From: Dromiciops gliroides
Lineage: Eukaryota; Chordata; Mammalia; Microbiotheria; Microbiotheriidae
Assembly (NCBI RefSeq): GCF_019393635.1
Contig: NC_057862.1
Coordinates: 267,420,441 to 267,484,440 of the forward strand
Reading direction: 5' to 3'
DNA: 64,000 nucleotides
Shown here: in pieces, positions 1 to 11,319 of the stretch
Layout: each line of letters opens with the position of its first letter
Numbering within the stretch: the stretch's first letter is position 1
Translations under genes and position numbers: made by a program
Notes under the pieces: model-generated
The model's input: the letters and a program-made list of their open reading frames with translations, nothing else
What the model was told of the DNA's origin: nothing
Databases searched by the model: none

Positions 1-2086
1 TAAATAGAATGGAGGGGAATAGACAGTCAGTAATAATAACTGTGAATGTGAATGGGATGAACTCTGCTATAAAACGGAAGCGAAATGCAGAGTGGATTAA
101 AAACCAAAATCCTACAATATGCTGTTTACAAGAAACACATTTGAAGCAGAGAGATACACACAGAGTAAAGGTAAAAGGCTGGAGCAGAATATATTATGCC
201 TCAGCTAAAGTAAAAAAAACAGGGGTAGCAATCCTTATCTCAGACAAAGCACAGGCAAAAATATATTTCATTAAAAGAGATAAGGAAGGAAACTACATCT
301 TGCTTAAAGGTACTATAGATAATGAAGTAATATCAATATTAAATATGTATGCGCCAAGTGGTATAGCATTCAAATTCTTAGAGGAGAAGTTAAATGAGTT
401 ACAAGAGAAATTACACAGTAATACTATACTAGTGGGAGATCTGAATCTCCCCGTCAGAATTAGATAAATCTAGCCAAAAAATAAATAAGAAAGAAGTGAA
501 AGAGGTGAATAGATTACTAGAAAAGTTAGACATGATAGATGTCTGGAGAAAATGAATGGGGATAGAAAGGAATATACCTTTTTCTCAGCAGTACATGGCA
601 CATTTTCAAAAATTGACCATGTATTAGGGCACAAAAACGTCATAGTCAAATGTAGAAAGGCAGAAATAGTAAATGCATCCTTCTCAGAATTACATGTAAG
701 AAAGAGCCAGGGAAAAGTAGAATGAAAATCAATTAGAAACTAAATAATATCATTCTAAAGAATGAATGGGCCAAACAACAAATCATAGAAACAAGCAATA
801 ACTATATCCAAGAGAATGACAATAATGAGACAACATACCAAAATCTATGGGATGCAGCCAAAGCAGTGCTTAGGGGAAAATTTATAGCTCTAAATGCTTA
901 CATGAACAAAAAAGAGAAAGAGGAGATTAATGAATTGGGCATGCAACTTAAAAAGTGAGAAAAAGAACAAATTAGAAATCCCCAATTAGATACTAAACTA
1001 GAGATCCTGAAAATTAAAGGAGAAATTAATAAGATTGAAAGCAAAAAAACTATAGAATTAATCAATAAAACTAAGAGCTGGTTTATGAGAAAACCAATAA
1101 AATAGATAAAATATTAGTTAATTTGATTAAAAAAAGAAAGAAGAAAACCAAATTACCAGTATCAAAAATGAAAAGGGTGATGTTACCACCAATGAAGTGG
1201 AAATTAAAGCAATAATTAGGAAATATTTTGCCCAACTGTATGCCAATAAATTTGACAATCTAAATGAAATGGATGAATATTTACAAAAATACAAACTGCC
1301 CAGGTTAACTGAAGAGGAAATAAAATCCTTAAATAAACCCATATTAGAAAAAGAAATTGAACAAGCCATTAATGAACTCCCTAAGAAAAAGTCCCCAGGG
1401 CCAGATGGGTTTACAGGTGAATTTTACCAAACATTTAAAGAACAATTAATTCCAATATTATACAAATTATTTGGAAAAATAGGTGAAGAAGGAGTTCTAC
1501 CAAAATCGTTTTATGACACAAATATGGTGGTGATACCAAAACCAGGCAAAGCAAAAACGGAGAAAGAAAATTATAGACCAATTTCCCTAATGAATATTGA
1601 TGCTAAAATCTTAAATAAGATATTAGCAAGGAGATTACAGCAAGTGATCACCAGGATAATACACTATGACCAGGTGGGATTTATACCAGGAATGCAGGGC
1701 TGGTTCAACATTAGGAAAACTATTAACATAATCAACCACATCAATAAGAAAACCAACCAAAATCATATGATTATCTCAATAGATGCAGAGAAAGCTTTTG
1801 ACAAAGTACAGCACCCATTCCTAATAAAAACACTAGAGAGTTTAGGAATAGGGGGAGCTTTCCTTAGAATAATAAACAGTATCTACCTAAAGCCATCAGC
1901 AAGTATTATATGCAATGGAGATAAATTAGAGGCCTTCCCAATAAGATCAGGGGTGAAACAGGGATGTCCTTATCACTCCTATTATTTAATATTGTCCTAG
2001 AAATGTTAGCTTTAGCAATCAGAGAAGAGAAAGGAATTAAAGGAATTAGAATAGGCAAGGAGGAAACAAAACTATCACTCTTTCCC
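1..2086 (+). mobile_element. L1 (LINE-1) ORF2 fragment: endonuclease and most of reverse transcriptase
   Basis: A decayed L1 ORF2 that continues left of the window or starts at its edge. An ATG at position 9 opens an APE-type endonuclease domain (NVNGMNSA near residue 15, QETHLKQRDT near 42, GDLNLP near 143). After frame breaks the reverse transcriptase reads from about 1197: [56 protein letters not shown]. The element stops abruptly after LSLF, just before the catalytic FADD box would be expected, where retroviral sequence begins. It encodes the target-primed nicking and copying enzyme of an autonomous non-LTR retrotransposon. It is non-functional: several frame breaks, and the rest of RT and the C-terminal domain are missing. 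Confidence 0.93.
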
Positions 2087-2522
2087 CATTTACCTTTGAA
2101 TCCTTATCTCATCCTGCCTAATTTCCCAGGTGCCTCAACTCCTTCAGGACAATCTCTCACTACTTTACTAACAACCACTTCATCCTTTCCTAACTCCAAT
2201 CCTCCACACTAGCTTCATAGTAAAAGCACACACATGCATACACACAGTGCTGAGATTCCTGACATAATACCTACCTTGGTCTGTACATACAGAGTTTTCC
2301 TGATCACCCTAGATTTAATTTCCTTTTTCCTGGGAGTGGCTACCCCAAGCCCCAATACACCAGTGCTCCAAGCACTCACATAATCACCAACAAACTTCAA
2401 AACTCCCTGAACTGACAGAATGCACAAACCAGACAGGACTATCAAGGAAGGAAGGACCACTGAAATCATTGGGATGCATCTTCCTTCCTTCCCCAAAGTC
2501 CTGCTGGCCTTGTCTGTCTCAA

Positions 2523-2540
2523 GTTCCTGTTCGGGTGCCA
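2523..2540 (-). other. Retroviral primer-binding site, tRNA-Lys type
   Basis: Minus-strand sequence TGGCACCCGAACAGGAAC closely matches the 18-base primer-binding site complementary to the 3' end of tRNA-Lys3 used by many retroviruses. It lies directly after the presumed end of the LTR, where such a site is expected. It is the strongest single piece of evidence that the flanking sequence is retroviral. Confidence 0.75.
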
Positions 2541-2645
2541 AGTTATCAGAAATAAAAATACTGGATTTTCCTTTTTGGTGAATATATAAAGGCTTTATTA
2601 CCTTCTTGCAAGAATGGGTACACACCATAAAGAATAGTGGCTCAC

Positions 2646-3164
2646 TCTTTGGTGAAGGTACCATCACCACAGCTTGGAGTCCACAGTTTCTGCTTCTTCC
2701 CTCCTGACTCACTGCTGTTTGCTCTCACTGAGGAATAAGTCAGTCAGGAAGCTGCTCCACTGCCATGGCATTCAAGGACACTGGCAAGACACTTGTGGAG
2801 CTCAAAGTGGCCTTTCACTGGATCTGGATCACCCTCACCAACTGCAATGTGAAGTCACTCGAGAAGGTGTGTGCTGACCTGATTAGAGGAGCCAAAGGAA
2901 AGAACTTGAAAGTGAAGGGACCTGTTTGAATGACCACCAAGACACTTCAAATTACAACTAGAAAAACTTCTTTCGGTGAAGGTTCTAAGCCTTGGGATTG
3001 CTTCCAGATGAGAACCCACAAATGTTTTATTGATTTGCACAGTCCTTCTGAAATTGTGAAGCAGATCAATTCTATCAGCATTGAACCAGGTTGAAGTCAC
3101 CATTTCAGATGCCTAATCAATCATCTCTTTTAATAAATTGATTGCAACTATTAAAAAAAAAAAA
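2646..3164 (+). pseudogene. RPS20P: Processed pseudogene of ribosomal protein S20 (RPS20)
   Basis: Intronless copy of RPS20 mRNA. The reading begins at ATG 2765 (MAFKDTGKT) and continues through [46 protein letters not shown] and SISIEPG, covering the whole protein to a stop near 3114. An internal stop after KVKGPV and a frame disruption after SIEPG disable it. Many arginine codons have become W, C, Q or H, the signature of CpG decay. An AATAAA lies near 3131, followed by a 13-base A tail at about 3152-3164. About 120 bases before the ATG would be 5' UTR. It was copied by L1 machinery and sits in a retroviral LTR, flanked by imperfect copies of GAATAGTGGCTCAC. Confidence 0.92.
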
Positions 3165-3178
3165 GAAGACTGGCTCAC

Positions 3179-3350
3179 AGGGGAGCAGCTAGGTGGCATG
3201 GTGGATAAAGCACTGGCCCTGGATTCAGGAGGACCCGAGTTCAAATCCAGCCTCAGACACTTGACACTTACTAGCTGTGTTACCCTGGGCAAGTCACTTA
3301 ACTCTCGCTCTGCAAAAAAAAAATTTTTTTTAATTAAAAAGAAAGAAAAA
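3179..3350 (+). mobile_element. CORE-SINE (MAR1-like), full length
   Basis: Typical marsupial tRNA-derived SINE: box A-like head (GCAGCTAGGTGGC), box B-like GAGTTCAAATCC, the MIR-type core TAGCTGTGT..CCTGGGCAAGTCACTTAAC, and an A-rich tail. It lies right behind the RPS20 A tail, and its 3' flank repeats the same target sequence again. Confidence 0.9.
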
Positions 3351-3623
3351 GAATAGCAGCTCTCTTTGCCACAATAAACTACTCTTTTTAATCCCTAATC
3401 CTATCACAAAGTCCCCTCCCCCTTTGCCTCATTGGTTGAGGACTAAGAGGTGTACAATCTTCCTGTAACAACTCTACATATTTCCCCTTAACATGTCCTC
3501 CCTCCCATTACATACATCGGATGTCTGAAAATGGTGGCAGTTTCCACCTTTGAGTTGTTGGTAGTTAATATGCATAAGCTAATTAAGCAAGTGCAGTACA
3601 AACTAGCTTCAACCTTTGGCACA

Positions 3624-5344
3624 CTTGAACTAGCTAGACCAGTAGTCTTGAAGTACTTTTCTATATCTACTTTTAGGCACCTGCAAGAGTGACTTTTAGC
3701 CTTGAGACCCCTTCCTGAAATCCTCCTTTCTTATGTCTTGTTTTCTCAGATAACAGCATTTTTCTGGGGGGTGACTTTATTTCATTTATCTCAGAGAGGC
3801 TTTTTTTTGCTTCAGTATCCTCTGAAAATGAACGCAGATCTTCTCTATCCCCATAGTAATTGTCTAGCATTAGGTTATTTCTCCTTTGCTTACTCATTTT
3901 TATTTTGGTTGTTTATTATTGTTATTATTGTTGTTGCTGTTGTCATTGTCATCATCGTTGTTGTTGTTGTTAGCTTGTTACTATAATCACCTCTAGTCCT
4001 GGGGTGTTCAAGGATGGTGCCTCTGGCCTCAGGTCCCTTTTACTGTTATTTTCTGCGCTTTGCCCAGGGCCCAACCTCAGTACTCCTTTTCTCCTCCAGG
4101 CCACAACTAGGGATCCCCCAGTCACACTATGCTGGAAACGCTCATGTTCCCTGAGGACCTTCCAGTGGCTGTAACCTTTGGTCCTCCCCTCTGGCCTGGA
4201 ACCAAAACCAGTAACTCAGTTCTCCTGTAAGTGCCCACAATCAGTAGCGTCCTACTCCAATTGCTTCTGCACTCACTGGATGTGTGCTGGTTCCTTCTCA
4301 CCTTCAGCTGCAGCTGGGAACTGAATCATAGCAGCTCAGTTGAGTCTGGTATCCCTTGGCAGCAGAGAGTCTTTCAGTCTTCCCCAACTAAGATATCTGA
4401 CCCCCTATACACACATTGTCTGTGAGGTGAGAATTCCTGGGCCTGGGACTGGGGCTACCTCCCAACCCAGCTGCCCCCAGGGCTTGTCATTTGTTGTTTC
4501 AGTAGAGATAGTCTAGAGGCATTCATTCAGGCCTTCTCCATTTGTCCCTGGAGGACCACTGCTCTGCCCCAACTCTTATTTTTGCTGCTCTGTGTTCACC
4601 TTGAGGCACCATTTTATCTTGTTTGTGGAAGAAATCTGGATAGCTTGGAATTTTCTGACCTATCCTCCCATCTTTCCAGGATGCCCTCCCTGGCTATTGG
4701 CTTTTACACAAACACACACAGAAAGATCATTGGTAACTTTGGAAAGAGTGGTTTGGGTACAATGTTAGAATTCAGATTTCAAGGGATTAAAAAAGAGAGG
4801 AGAGGAAAGAAAGTAAAGGTACTTATTATAGAGGGATAGAGGAGGAATCCAGGAACCTTCTTTGTTAGTGAAAATACTTTCTAATTTTGGAGAGGAATAT
4901 CAAGAAATCCTATTATTTTCATCATGGATGGAGAAGCAAGGAGGAATACCTGAGAAATAGGGTCCCATTGCTTCACCCAAGCATTTCTTTCAAATGGAAT
5001 AAAGAGATGCATAGGACTGAGGAGCCTGGACTACTCTTTTGTCTCCCAATCAGAAGTCTCTTTCAGAAAGGATATGGAAGGAGAAAAATGGAGCTGAGAA
5101 ATCATATTCATTTATTTCTGTTTCCTAAACCATAACTACTTTGCATTGGAAAGGGAAAAGAATAGGCTAGGGAAGGTAAGCAAGAATCTGGGAATCACAT
5201 GATCTTTAGTCCCAGGTCAGACACTGCTTTTAGTGGGATCAAGGAGAAGTGAAAGTCTCCAGTGATTTTATCCTAAGATATGGAGAGGCAAGGTCGCTTT
5301 GGACTCTGCAGGATTTAATAAAGTTTTTCTCTCTCTCTCTTACA

Positions 5345-5388
<44 letters not shown>

Positions 5389-5800
5389 CTGTCATAAGGT
5401 GATATTTCTAATTCATCGAGAGGATTTAATCAGATCTAACTCCTTTTGCTTCTTATTGTTCTGCCATCTTTCAGCAAATCCATCACATTATAATCACATT
5501 ATCTTGTAATTATCTGTGTATATGTCATATTTTCCTATCATGCTCCTTGACAAACATGTTATCACATTTCATTTGTATATCCCCAACCTCTACAGTACCT
5601 ATAAATAGTAGGTATTTACAATTTATGTCAAATGGAATGAAATTGAAATTGCACAAGCTACTTTGCTTAAGTTCTAATCAGCCAGTTTCTTAAAAAATAA
5701 TTTGACAGAAACAGGCTTTCTTCCCAAGGTAGATAGTGGGTATCAGAAAAATCTTCTTGCTTATGACTGACTATAGAAAAAGAAATCTCGTCCCTTTTCA
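3624..5800. other. Unassigned intergenic DNA
   Basis: No gene seen. An impure GTT/ATT repeat lies at about 3908-3974 and a CA run at 5341-5386. From about 5480 to 5650 a sequence ending in a run like CCCCAACCTCTACAGTACC then ATAGTAGGTATTTA looks like a very old L2 or MIR 3' tail. The open frames here are short and low-complexity. Confidence 0.5.
5341..5386. repeat. CA dinucleotide microsatellite
   Basis: A nearly pure CA run of about 20 units, preceded by a short CT-rich stretch. Confidence 0.95.
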
Positions 5801-5838
5801 TTTGGCTGTCATGCCCATGAGGAGGGCTCTAAGCAGTT

Positions 5839-6531
5839 ATGGCACCCAGCCAAAATGGCATGATTCTGAAACCCCATTTCCTCAAAGACTGGTAAAGATG
5901 AGTGGCCACATAATTTAACCAGCCAGCCAGGAAGATCAGGAGATGAAAGGCCCAATCAAGCAAAATCCCGTCGAATTGCTCCTCGCACTGCCTCTGGTCC
6001 TATCCAGCCCATTGTGAGGTGCTCTACTGTCCGATACCACACCAAAGTATGTGCTGGTAGAGGATTAAGCTTGGAAGAGCTTCAGGTGGCTGGAATACAT
6101 AAAAAAGTGGCATGGACCATTGGTATCTCTGTGGACCCTCGTCAATGAAATAAGTCTACAGAGTCTCTCCAGGCAAATGTGCAGTGGCTGAAAGAATATA
6201 GGTCCAAACTGATCCTCTTCCCAAGGAAACCATCTGCATCAAAGAAGGGAGAGAGCTCTGCTGAAGAACTCAAATTGGCAACCCATCTTACAGGACCAGT
6301 TATGCGAATCAGAAATGTCTACAAGAAAGAGAAAGCTCATGTCATTACTGAAGATAAGAAGAATTTCAAGGCTTTTGCTAGTTTTTGAAAGGCCTGGGCC
6401 AATGCCCATCTCTTTGGCATCTGGGCAAAACAAGCCAAGGAGGCTACAGAGCAGGATGTGGAGAAGAAAAAAGTAAACAGCCTCTGAGAACTTTCAATAA
6501 AATAATACAAAAAAAGAAAGAAACAAAAAGA
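5839..6531 (+). pseudogene. RPL13P: Processed pseudogene of ribosomal protein L13 (RPL13)
   Basis: Intronless RPL13 copy. ATG at 5839 gives [14 protein letters not shown]; after early stops and one frame shift near 5967 the protein resumes as [27 protein letters not shown], then [84 protein letters not shown] and KNFKAFAS, ending with a VEKKK-like C-terminus near 6475. Several stop codons disable it. An AATAAA near 6497 and an A-rich tail to about 6531 mark retroposition. The parent is a 60S subunit protein. Arginine codons decayed to tryptophan, histidine and cysteine indicate CpG loss over a long time. Confidence 0.92.
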
Positions 6532-7481
6532 AGCCTTGCTTTCTTTCTCTAGCTTTACTTACCCTCCTCTCCAGGGTGAACTAAGTCATGACTATCATGT
6601 CATGATCCAGTAGAAAGCACATATCCTTTTTCTATTCACAGAGAATTCTGTGTTAGTCAGTGATATTCTCAACATAACAAGGAAATATTTGTCATTGACT
6701 TATTCTATCAGATATCTGTAATACATTTCTTACTTTTTCATGAAATGAGATCACTCTTTTATAGAAGAGTTTCTAAGGGACAGTATATTGTATCAAAATA
6801 TTCCAGCAATTCCAGTAGGATGATTAGGCATGGGATGCCCTGGTTATACAAGTGAAGCCACTAAAAAGACATCTTGGCAGAAATATACTTTAATGATCTT
6901 GTGTCCCTCTAATCTTAGTCCCATACATATGGAATGCCTAGGAGAGCCAAATAAGCAGATTTTACATATTTTTCCCAAGCATTATAAAATAAAGTAATGG
7001 GTAACCTTTATTAACTCTGATGGATTCCCAGACTTTCCTTTCTCCCCCTGAGGAAAGGAAAATCATTTGAACAAGATGAGAGACAAACTTTTCTCTCTTG
7101 TTTTAAAATTTCTTCTCAAAATACATTACTATGCTACTGGAAGTCATTCAACTTAACTAAGTCATTAAGTTAAATCATCTCCACACATTTTTTCACTAAA
7201 ATGAGTTTTCATGGTTGACTGATTTCATAGAACAATTGCATGTAAACATCTCCAGGGAAAACCAGATGTTAGTGGAACATTAGTATTTAGTTTTAAAAGG
7301 AGTAAGGTCCTTGAGTTACAAAGAGGTGAATAGTTTGGTTTTTTCTTCCCTAAAAAGTGTTTATGGCTCTTGGTTATGTAGCATTTGGGGCAAAAAATAG
7401 ACATAGAAGCTAACCCAGTATTTTAAAAAACCCACCTCTGGTCAAAGAAAATGGAAAGGAACTGATTTGTAACAAAATATT
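6532..7481. other. Unassigned AT-rich DNA
   Basis: No gene, RNA or repeat recognised. Base composition is AT-rich and the reading frames are short. Confidence 0.5.
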
Positions 7482-7497
7482 TATAGCAGTTATTTTA

Positions 7498-7660
7498 TTA
7501 TTTTGTTTTGTTTTGTTTTGTTTTGTTTTGCCGGGCAATGAGGGTTAAGTGACTTGCCCAAGGTCACACAGCTAGTGTCAAGTGTCAGAGACCAAATTTG
7601 AATTCAGGACCTCCTGAATCCAGGTCCAGTGCTTTATCTACTGTGCCACCTAGCTGCCCC
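7498..7660 (-). mobile_element. CORE-SINE (MAR1-like)
   Basis: Full-length minus-strand copy with a (GTTTT)n tail on its left. Flanked by a perfect 16-bp target-site duplication TATAGCAGTTATTTTA at 7482-7497 and 7661-7676. Confidence 0.95.
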
Positions 7661-7676
7661 TATAGCAGTTATTTTA

Positions 7677-8063
7677 AAAAAAATACTAAACATTTTTATT
7701 TATAGCTTTGAGTTCCAAATTTTATCTTTCCTTCCTTCCCCTGCCCCTCCTCCCTCCTGGAGGTGGTACGAAATCACATGTAGGTTATAAATGTGCAATT
7801 ATGTCATTTTGTATAAGAAAATTTGAATAAAATAAAAAATTAAAGAAAGTGAAAAATAGCATGTGTCTGTGTTCAATCAATATCAGTTCTTTCTTTGGAG
7901 GTGGATAGTATGTTTCATCATTAGTCCTTTGGGATCGTCTTGGATCATTGCATTCAAAGTTCTTCATCAAACAATATTGTCACTGTACACAACATTCTCC
8001 AGGTTCTGCTCACTTCACTATACATCGTTACATACAAGTCTTCCCAGGCCTTTCTGAAATCAT
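7677..8063 (-). mobile_element. L1 3' end, minus strand
   Basis: The minus strand reads the C-terminal coding tail and 3' UTR of the marsupial L1 seen elsewhere here (GTATAGTGAAGTGAGCAGAAC, then CAAAGAAAGAACTGATATTG), ending at an A-rich tail near 7680. It is 5' truncated at about 8063, where a second L1 3' end begins in the opposite direction. Confidence 0.85.
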
Positions 8064-8600
8064 CCTACAAGCAGTTCTTTTTGTGGTGGCAAAGAATTGG
8101 AAAGTGGACAAATGCCCATCAATTGAGGAATGGCTGAACAAGTTGTGACATGTGGTTGTGATAGAGTACTACTGTGCTATAAGAAATGATGAGGGGGATA
8201 GTTTCAGAAAAACTTGGGAAGACAAATTAACTGATGGAAAGTGAAGTAAGCAAAACCAGGAGGCCATTGTACACAGTAATGACACTAGTGTAATGATGAT
8301 CAACTGTGAAAGACAATAATTCAAGATAATTCCAAAGGACCCATGACAAAAAATGCTATCCATCTCCAGAGAGAGAACTGATGAACTCTAAGTGTATACT
8401 GAAGCATGCCTTTTCCACTTTATTTTTCTTGCTTTTTTGCTACATGGAAATGTTTTGCATGACTTTACACATATAATCAGTATCATATTGCTTGCCTTTA
8501 CTTACCCTCCTCTACCAGGAGTTAAAGGGAGGGAATTTAGAACTCAAAAAATTTTAAAATAATGTTAAAAATAAATTAATAAATACTTAGAAAAACAACA
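8064..8600 (+). mobile_element. L1 3' end, plus strand
   Basis: Begins within the ORF2 C-terminal region (GTGGTGGCAAAGAATTGGAA, then CCCATCAATTGAGGAATGGC), passes through the region before the stop and the 3' UTR, and ends in an AATAAATTAATAAATAC tail near 8600. Because both this copy and its neighbour at 7677-8063 contain the terminal 3' UTR, they are two L1 ends placed head to head rather than one element with an inverted 5' part. Confidence 0.85.
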
Positions 8601-10260
8601 ACAACAAACATTTTTGGAAATTCCAGGCTTGAAATACAATAGAGACCAGAATACCCCTAGATGAATAAAAGGGAAAAGAAGTATGTGCACATTATATGTT
8701 CCAGTAATACATAAACCTAAAAGATGGGCAAAGAAGATAGATCAGTGAGAATTAGGGACTATTAATTAAGAGTGCCCCAAAGAAAGGAACCTAGGAATCT
8801 TCACAATATATAAATAATAAAAGTAAATAGATGTTAGTAAAATAAATAAAGTAAAAACAAAATTTTGAATGATAAACAAATTTCAAAAGAATTCATAGTA
8901 CTAAAGGACAATGTCACTAGATCTGAGTCATGGAAGGATTCTTAATCTAAGTTATTTAATGATTCATTAAATAGAGAGGAATCTCTAGTGTTTTGTATTA
9001 TGTAGATTATAAAATAAGCATAAAATGCAAAGGCTAGACAAAGTGTGAGATATTAATCTACTTAGTTTGTAACACAGTAGACATGTAAATTGATTTGCTG
9101 CTATATATGCTTATTAGGCTAATGTTAGACTAATAAGATTTATCTTCATCAATGTATGCCATCAAACTTTGTTGAATTTTAAATAAGAAAAACAGCAAAT
9201 TCTCTAGGAGCAAACCTCTAATCTAAAACCCTAGAGGTTCCCATAAGCATGCTCATGATAGTACTAATAATGATGTTCTTTCTCTGCCCAATCAGAGGTC
9301 ATGTGTCTCCAATGGTGGTATTTTGACAAGGTTCCATCAATCAACACAACTATTAAGAGCAGGATAATGGCTGGGCTTTCAATGGGTGTTTATGGATCTA
9401 GATAAGAGTAATTAGAAGTTATATTTAAGTTTTGATTGGTGATCCATTACCTAAGCTTATCATTTTGATTAACCAACATTAATCATCTTCAATTTGCCAG
9501 ATTTGAGGAATATACCTCATTAACCCTTGTTTACCAAATTTGTGGAACAGACTTGCCATTGCCAAATTATAGCACTCAATTCCTTATCTTATTACAAGAA
9601 AAATGTACATTACAATCACATTACAATTACTTAGTTACAAAATGGAGGCTTAAAATAGAACCGAGTTATTTGTCCTAACATATTTATTCCCAATTACACC
9701 GGTGGGGGGAAAAGTGAATAGTTTACCCTGTAAATAAGTACAGCACACACATATTTGTATATGTGTGTTATAAATCATGCATGCAAAGAGGGAGAAGTTC
9801 TGAATTTTTCCTCTCTTGACATGAATAACTCCATTTTAGAACTAGCCTCCATTTCCATGTAAATTGTACAAGTCACTTTCACTTTGTTTTCTTTGGATTT
9901 ATACCCATGATCTAATACAATTACAACTCTAAAAGTTACCATTACAAAAATATAATTTGAATAAATTTTGTACTAACCATCCCAAAAAATCAAAGCTCAT
10001 ACTTTATCCATGGCAAATTAAGTTTTGAGTCATCAGAAATCTATATCCAAGAACAATATATTCTTTTTATCTGTCCTTGATCAATCAATAGACATTTATT
10101 TAGTACATACTATGTTCCACTCTAAGTGTAGATAAAAAGAAAAAAGTAAGAAAAAACTTCTCTTTAAGGAATATAATTCTAGTGGAGAGCTCTTGAACTC
10201 ATGACACAATCACTCCAAAAAACATCCAAATAATGCCATAGGACAATGCCTGGAGCAGCA
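8601..10260. other. Unassigned AT-rich DNA with an imperfect inverted repeat
   Basis: No gene recognised. Arms of about 32 bases at 9640-9672 (AAAATGGAGGCTTAAAATAG...) and 9822-9856 (reverse complement with mismatches) form an imperfect inverted repeat around 150 bases. Phrases such as CCTCCATTTTGTAACTAAG on the minus strand have an LTR-like look, but no LTR ends or primer-binding site could be found. Around 10,082-10,190 lies an old dispersed repeat resembling the phrase CATTTATTTAGTACATACTA. Confidence 0.4.
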
Positions 10261-11113
10261 AAACATTCTATGTGCTGAAATCATCTTCTAATCAATAATG
10301 GCTTGGAAGGTCAGAAGGAGGGAGCTGCTGTGCTGATACAGGAGTCAAGCCCAACCCCACAGTCACCCTGACACAAATCCAGTCCCAAGAAGGCCTCACC
10401 AGAGAAGGAGACCACCCAGAACCTCTGAATCAGCTGAAGCGCCAGTGTCATCTGGAACTAAGCTCACAGTCCGATGAGAGGGCTGAGCCCTTATCAGGGG
10501 TGAGACTACAGGGGTCTATGTTGGTGTTGAGGCAGAACTTGGGTTTTTCACACCTGCTGAGAACCAGGAGGTAGGCTTGAGTAGCAGTGGCCCAGGTTGG
10601 GGAGGGGCACAGGTTCATTGGAGCTGACAACCATAACACACAAAGCTGGTTGATTACCAAGTTGGGCTGGGGTCATCTATGGACCAGAGAACAGGCCAGG
10701 CAAGTGAAGAACCTGATCCTCCTTAAATCATACAACCTGGAACTTCTGAAGTTTGGAATACTGCAGACTGGAAACAGTGCCCCACTTTAAGGAGATAAAA
10801 GTCTAGTAAAGGAAAGGCAAGATGAGCTGACAGAGAAAGGTGAGGACCATAGAAAGTTTCTTCAGTGACAAGGAAAATCGAGGTGCACCCTCAGAGGAAG
10901 ATGTCAATGTCAGGGCTCCTATATCTAAAGCTTCCAAGAAAAATATGAATTGGTCTCAGGCCATAGAGGCACTCAAAAAGGACTTTGAAGATAAAGTTAG
11001 AGAGGTAGAGGAAAAAATGGAAAGAGAAATGAGGGTGATTCAGGAAAGACATGAGAAAAAAGTCAACAGCTTGAAAAGCCAAATGGAAAAGCTCTCTGAT
11101 GAAAATAATTGCC

Positions 11114-11255
11114 AGGCAGCTAGGTGGTGCAGTGGATAAAGCACCAGCCCTGGATTCAGGAATACTTGAGTTCAAATCCGGCCTCAGACACTTGACACTT
11201 ACAAGTTGAGTGACCCTGGGCAAGTAACTTAACCCCCATTGCCCCACAAAAAAAA

Positions 11256-11317
<62 letters not shown>
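11114..11317 (+). mobile_element. CORE-SINE with long GAAA tail
   Basis: Full SINE body followed by about 14 GAAA units (to about 11,317). Inserted in L1 ORF1 with target duplication GAAAATAATTGCC at 11,101-11,113 and 11,318-11,330. Confidence 0.95.

Positions 11318-11319
<2 letters not shown>

Larger units (their letters stand above)
2087..3623 (-). mobile_element. Endogenous retrovirus fossil: LTR, primer-binding site and start of the internal region
   Basis: Read on the minus strand this is a retroviral 5' end. The LTR runs from about 3623 (begins TGTGCC) down to about 2541, with a polyadenylation signal AATAAA at 2599-2594, and is about 390 bp once the inserted RPS20 pseudogene and SINE are removed. 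A lysine-tRNA-type primer-binding site follows at once (2540-2523), then about 435 bp of internal leader down to 2087, where it meets L1 sequence. No coding domain can be recognised. It is broken and old: a pseudogene and a SINE have since landed in its LTR. The primer type fits a class II or lentivirus-like tRNA-Lys choice, but the family is not fixed. Confidence 0.65.

Noticed and set aside
2215-2712. 165-codon minus-strand open frame
   Set aside because: It runs across the LTR, the primer-binding site and the leader, contains no known domain, and is best explained by chance in retroviral non-coding sequence.
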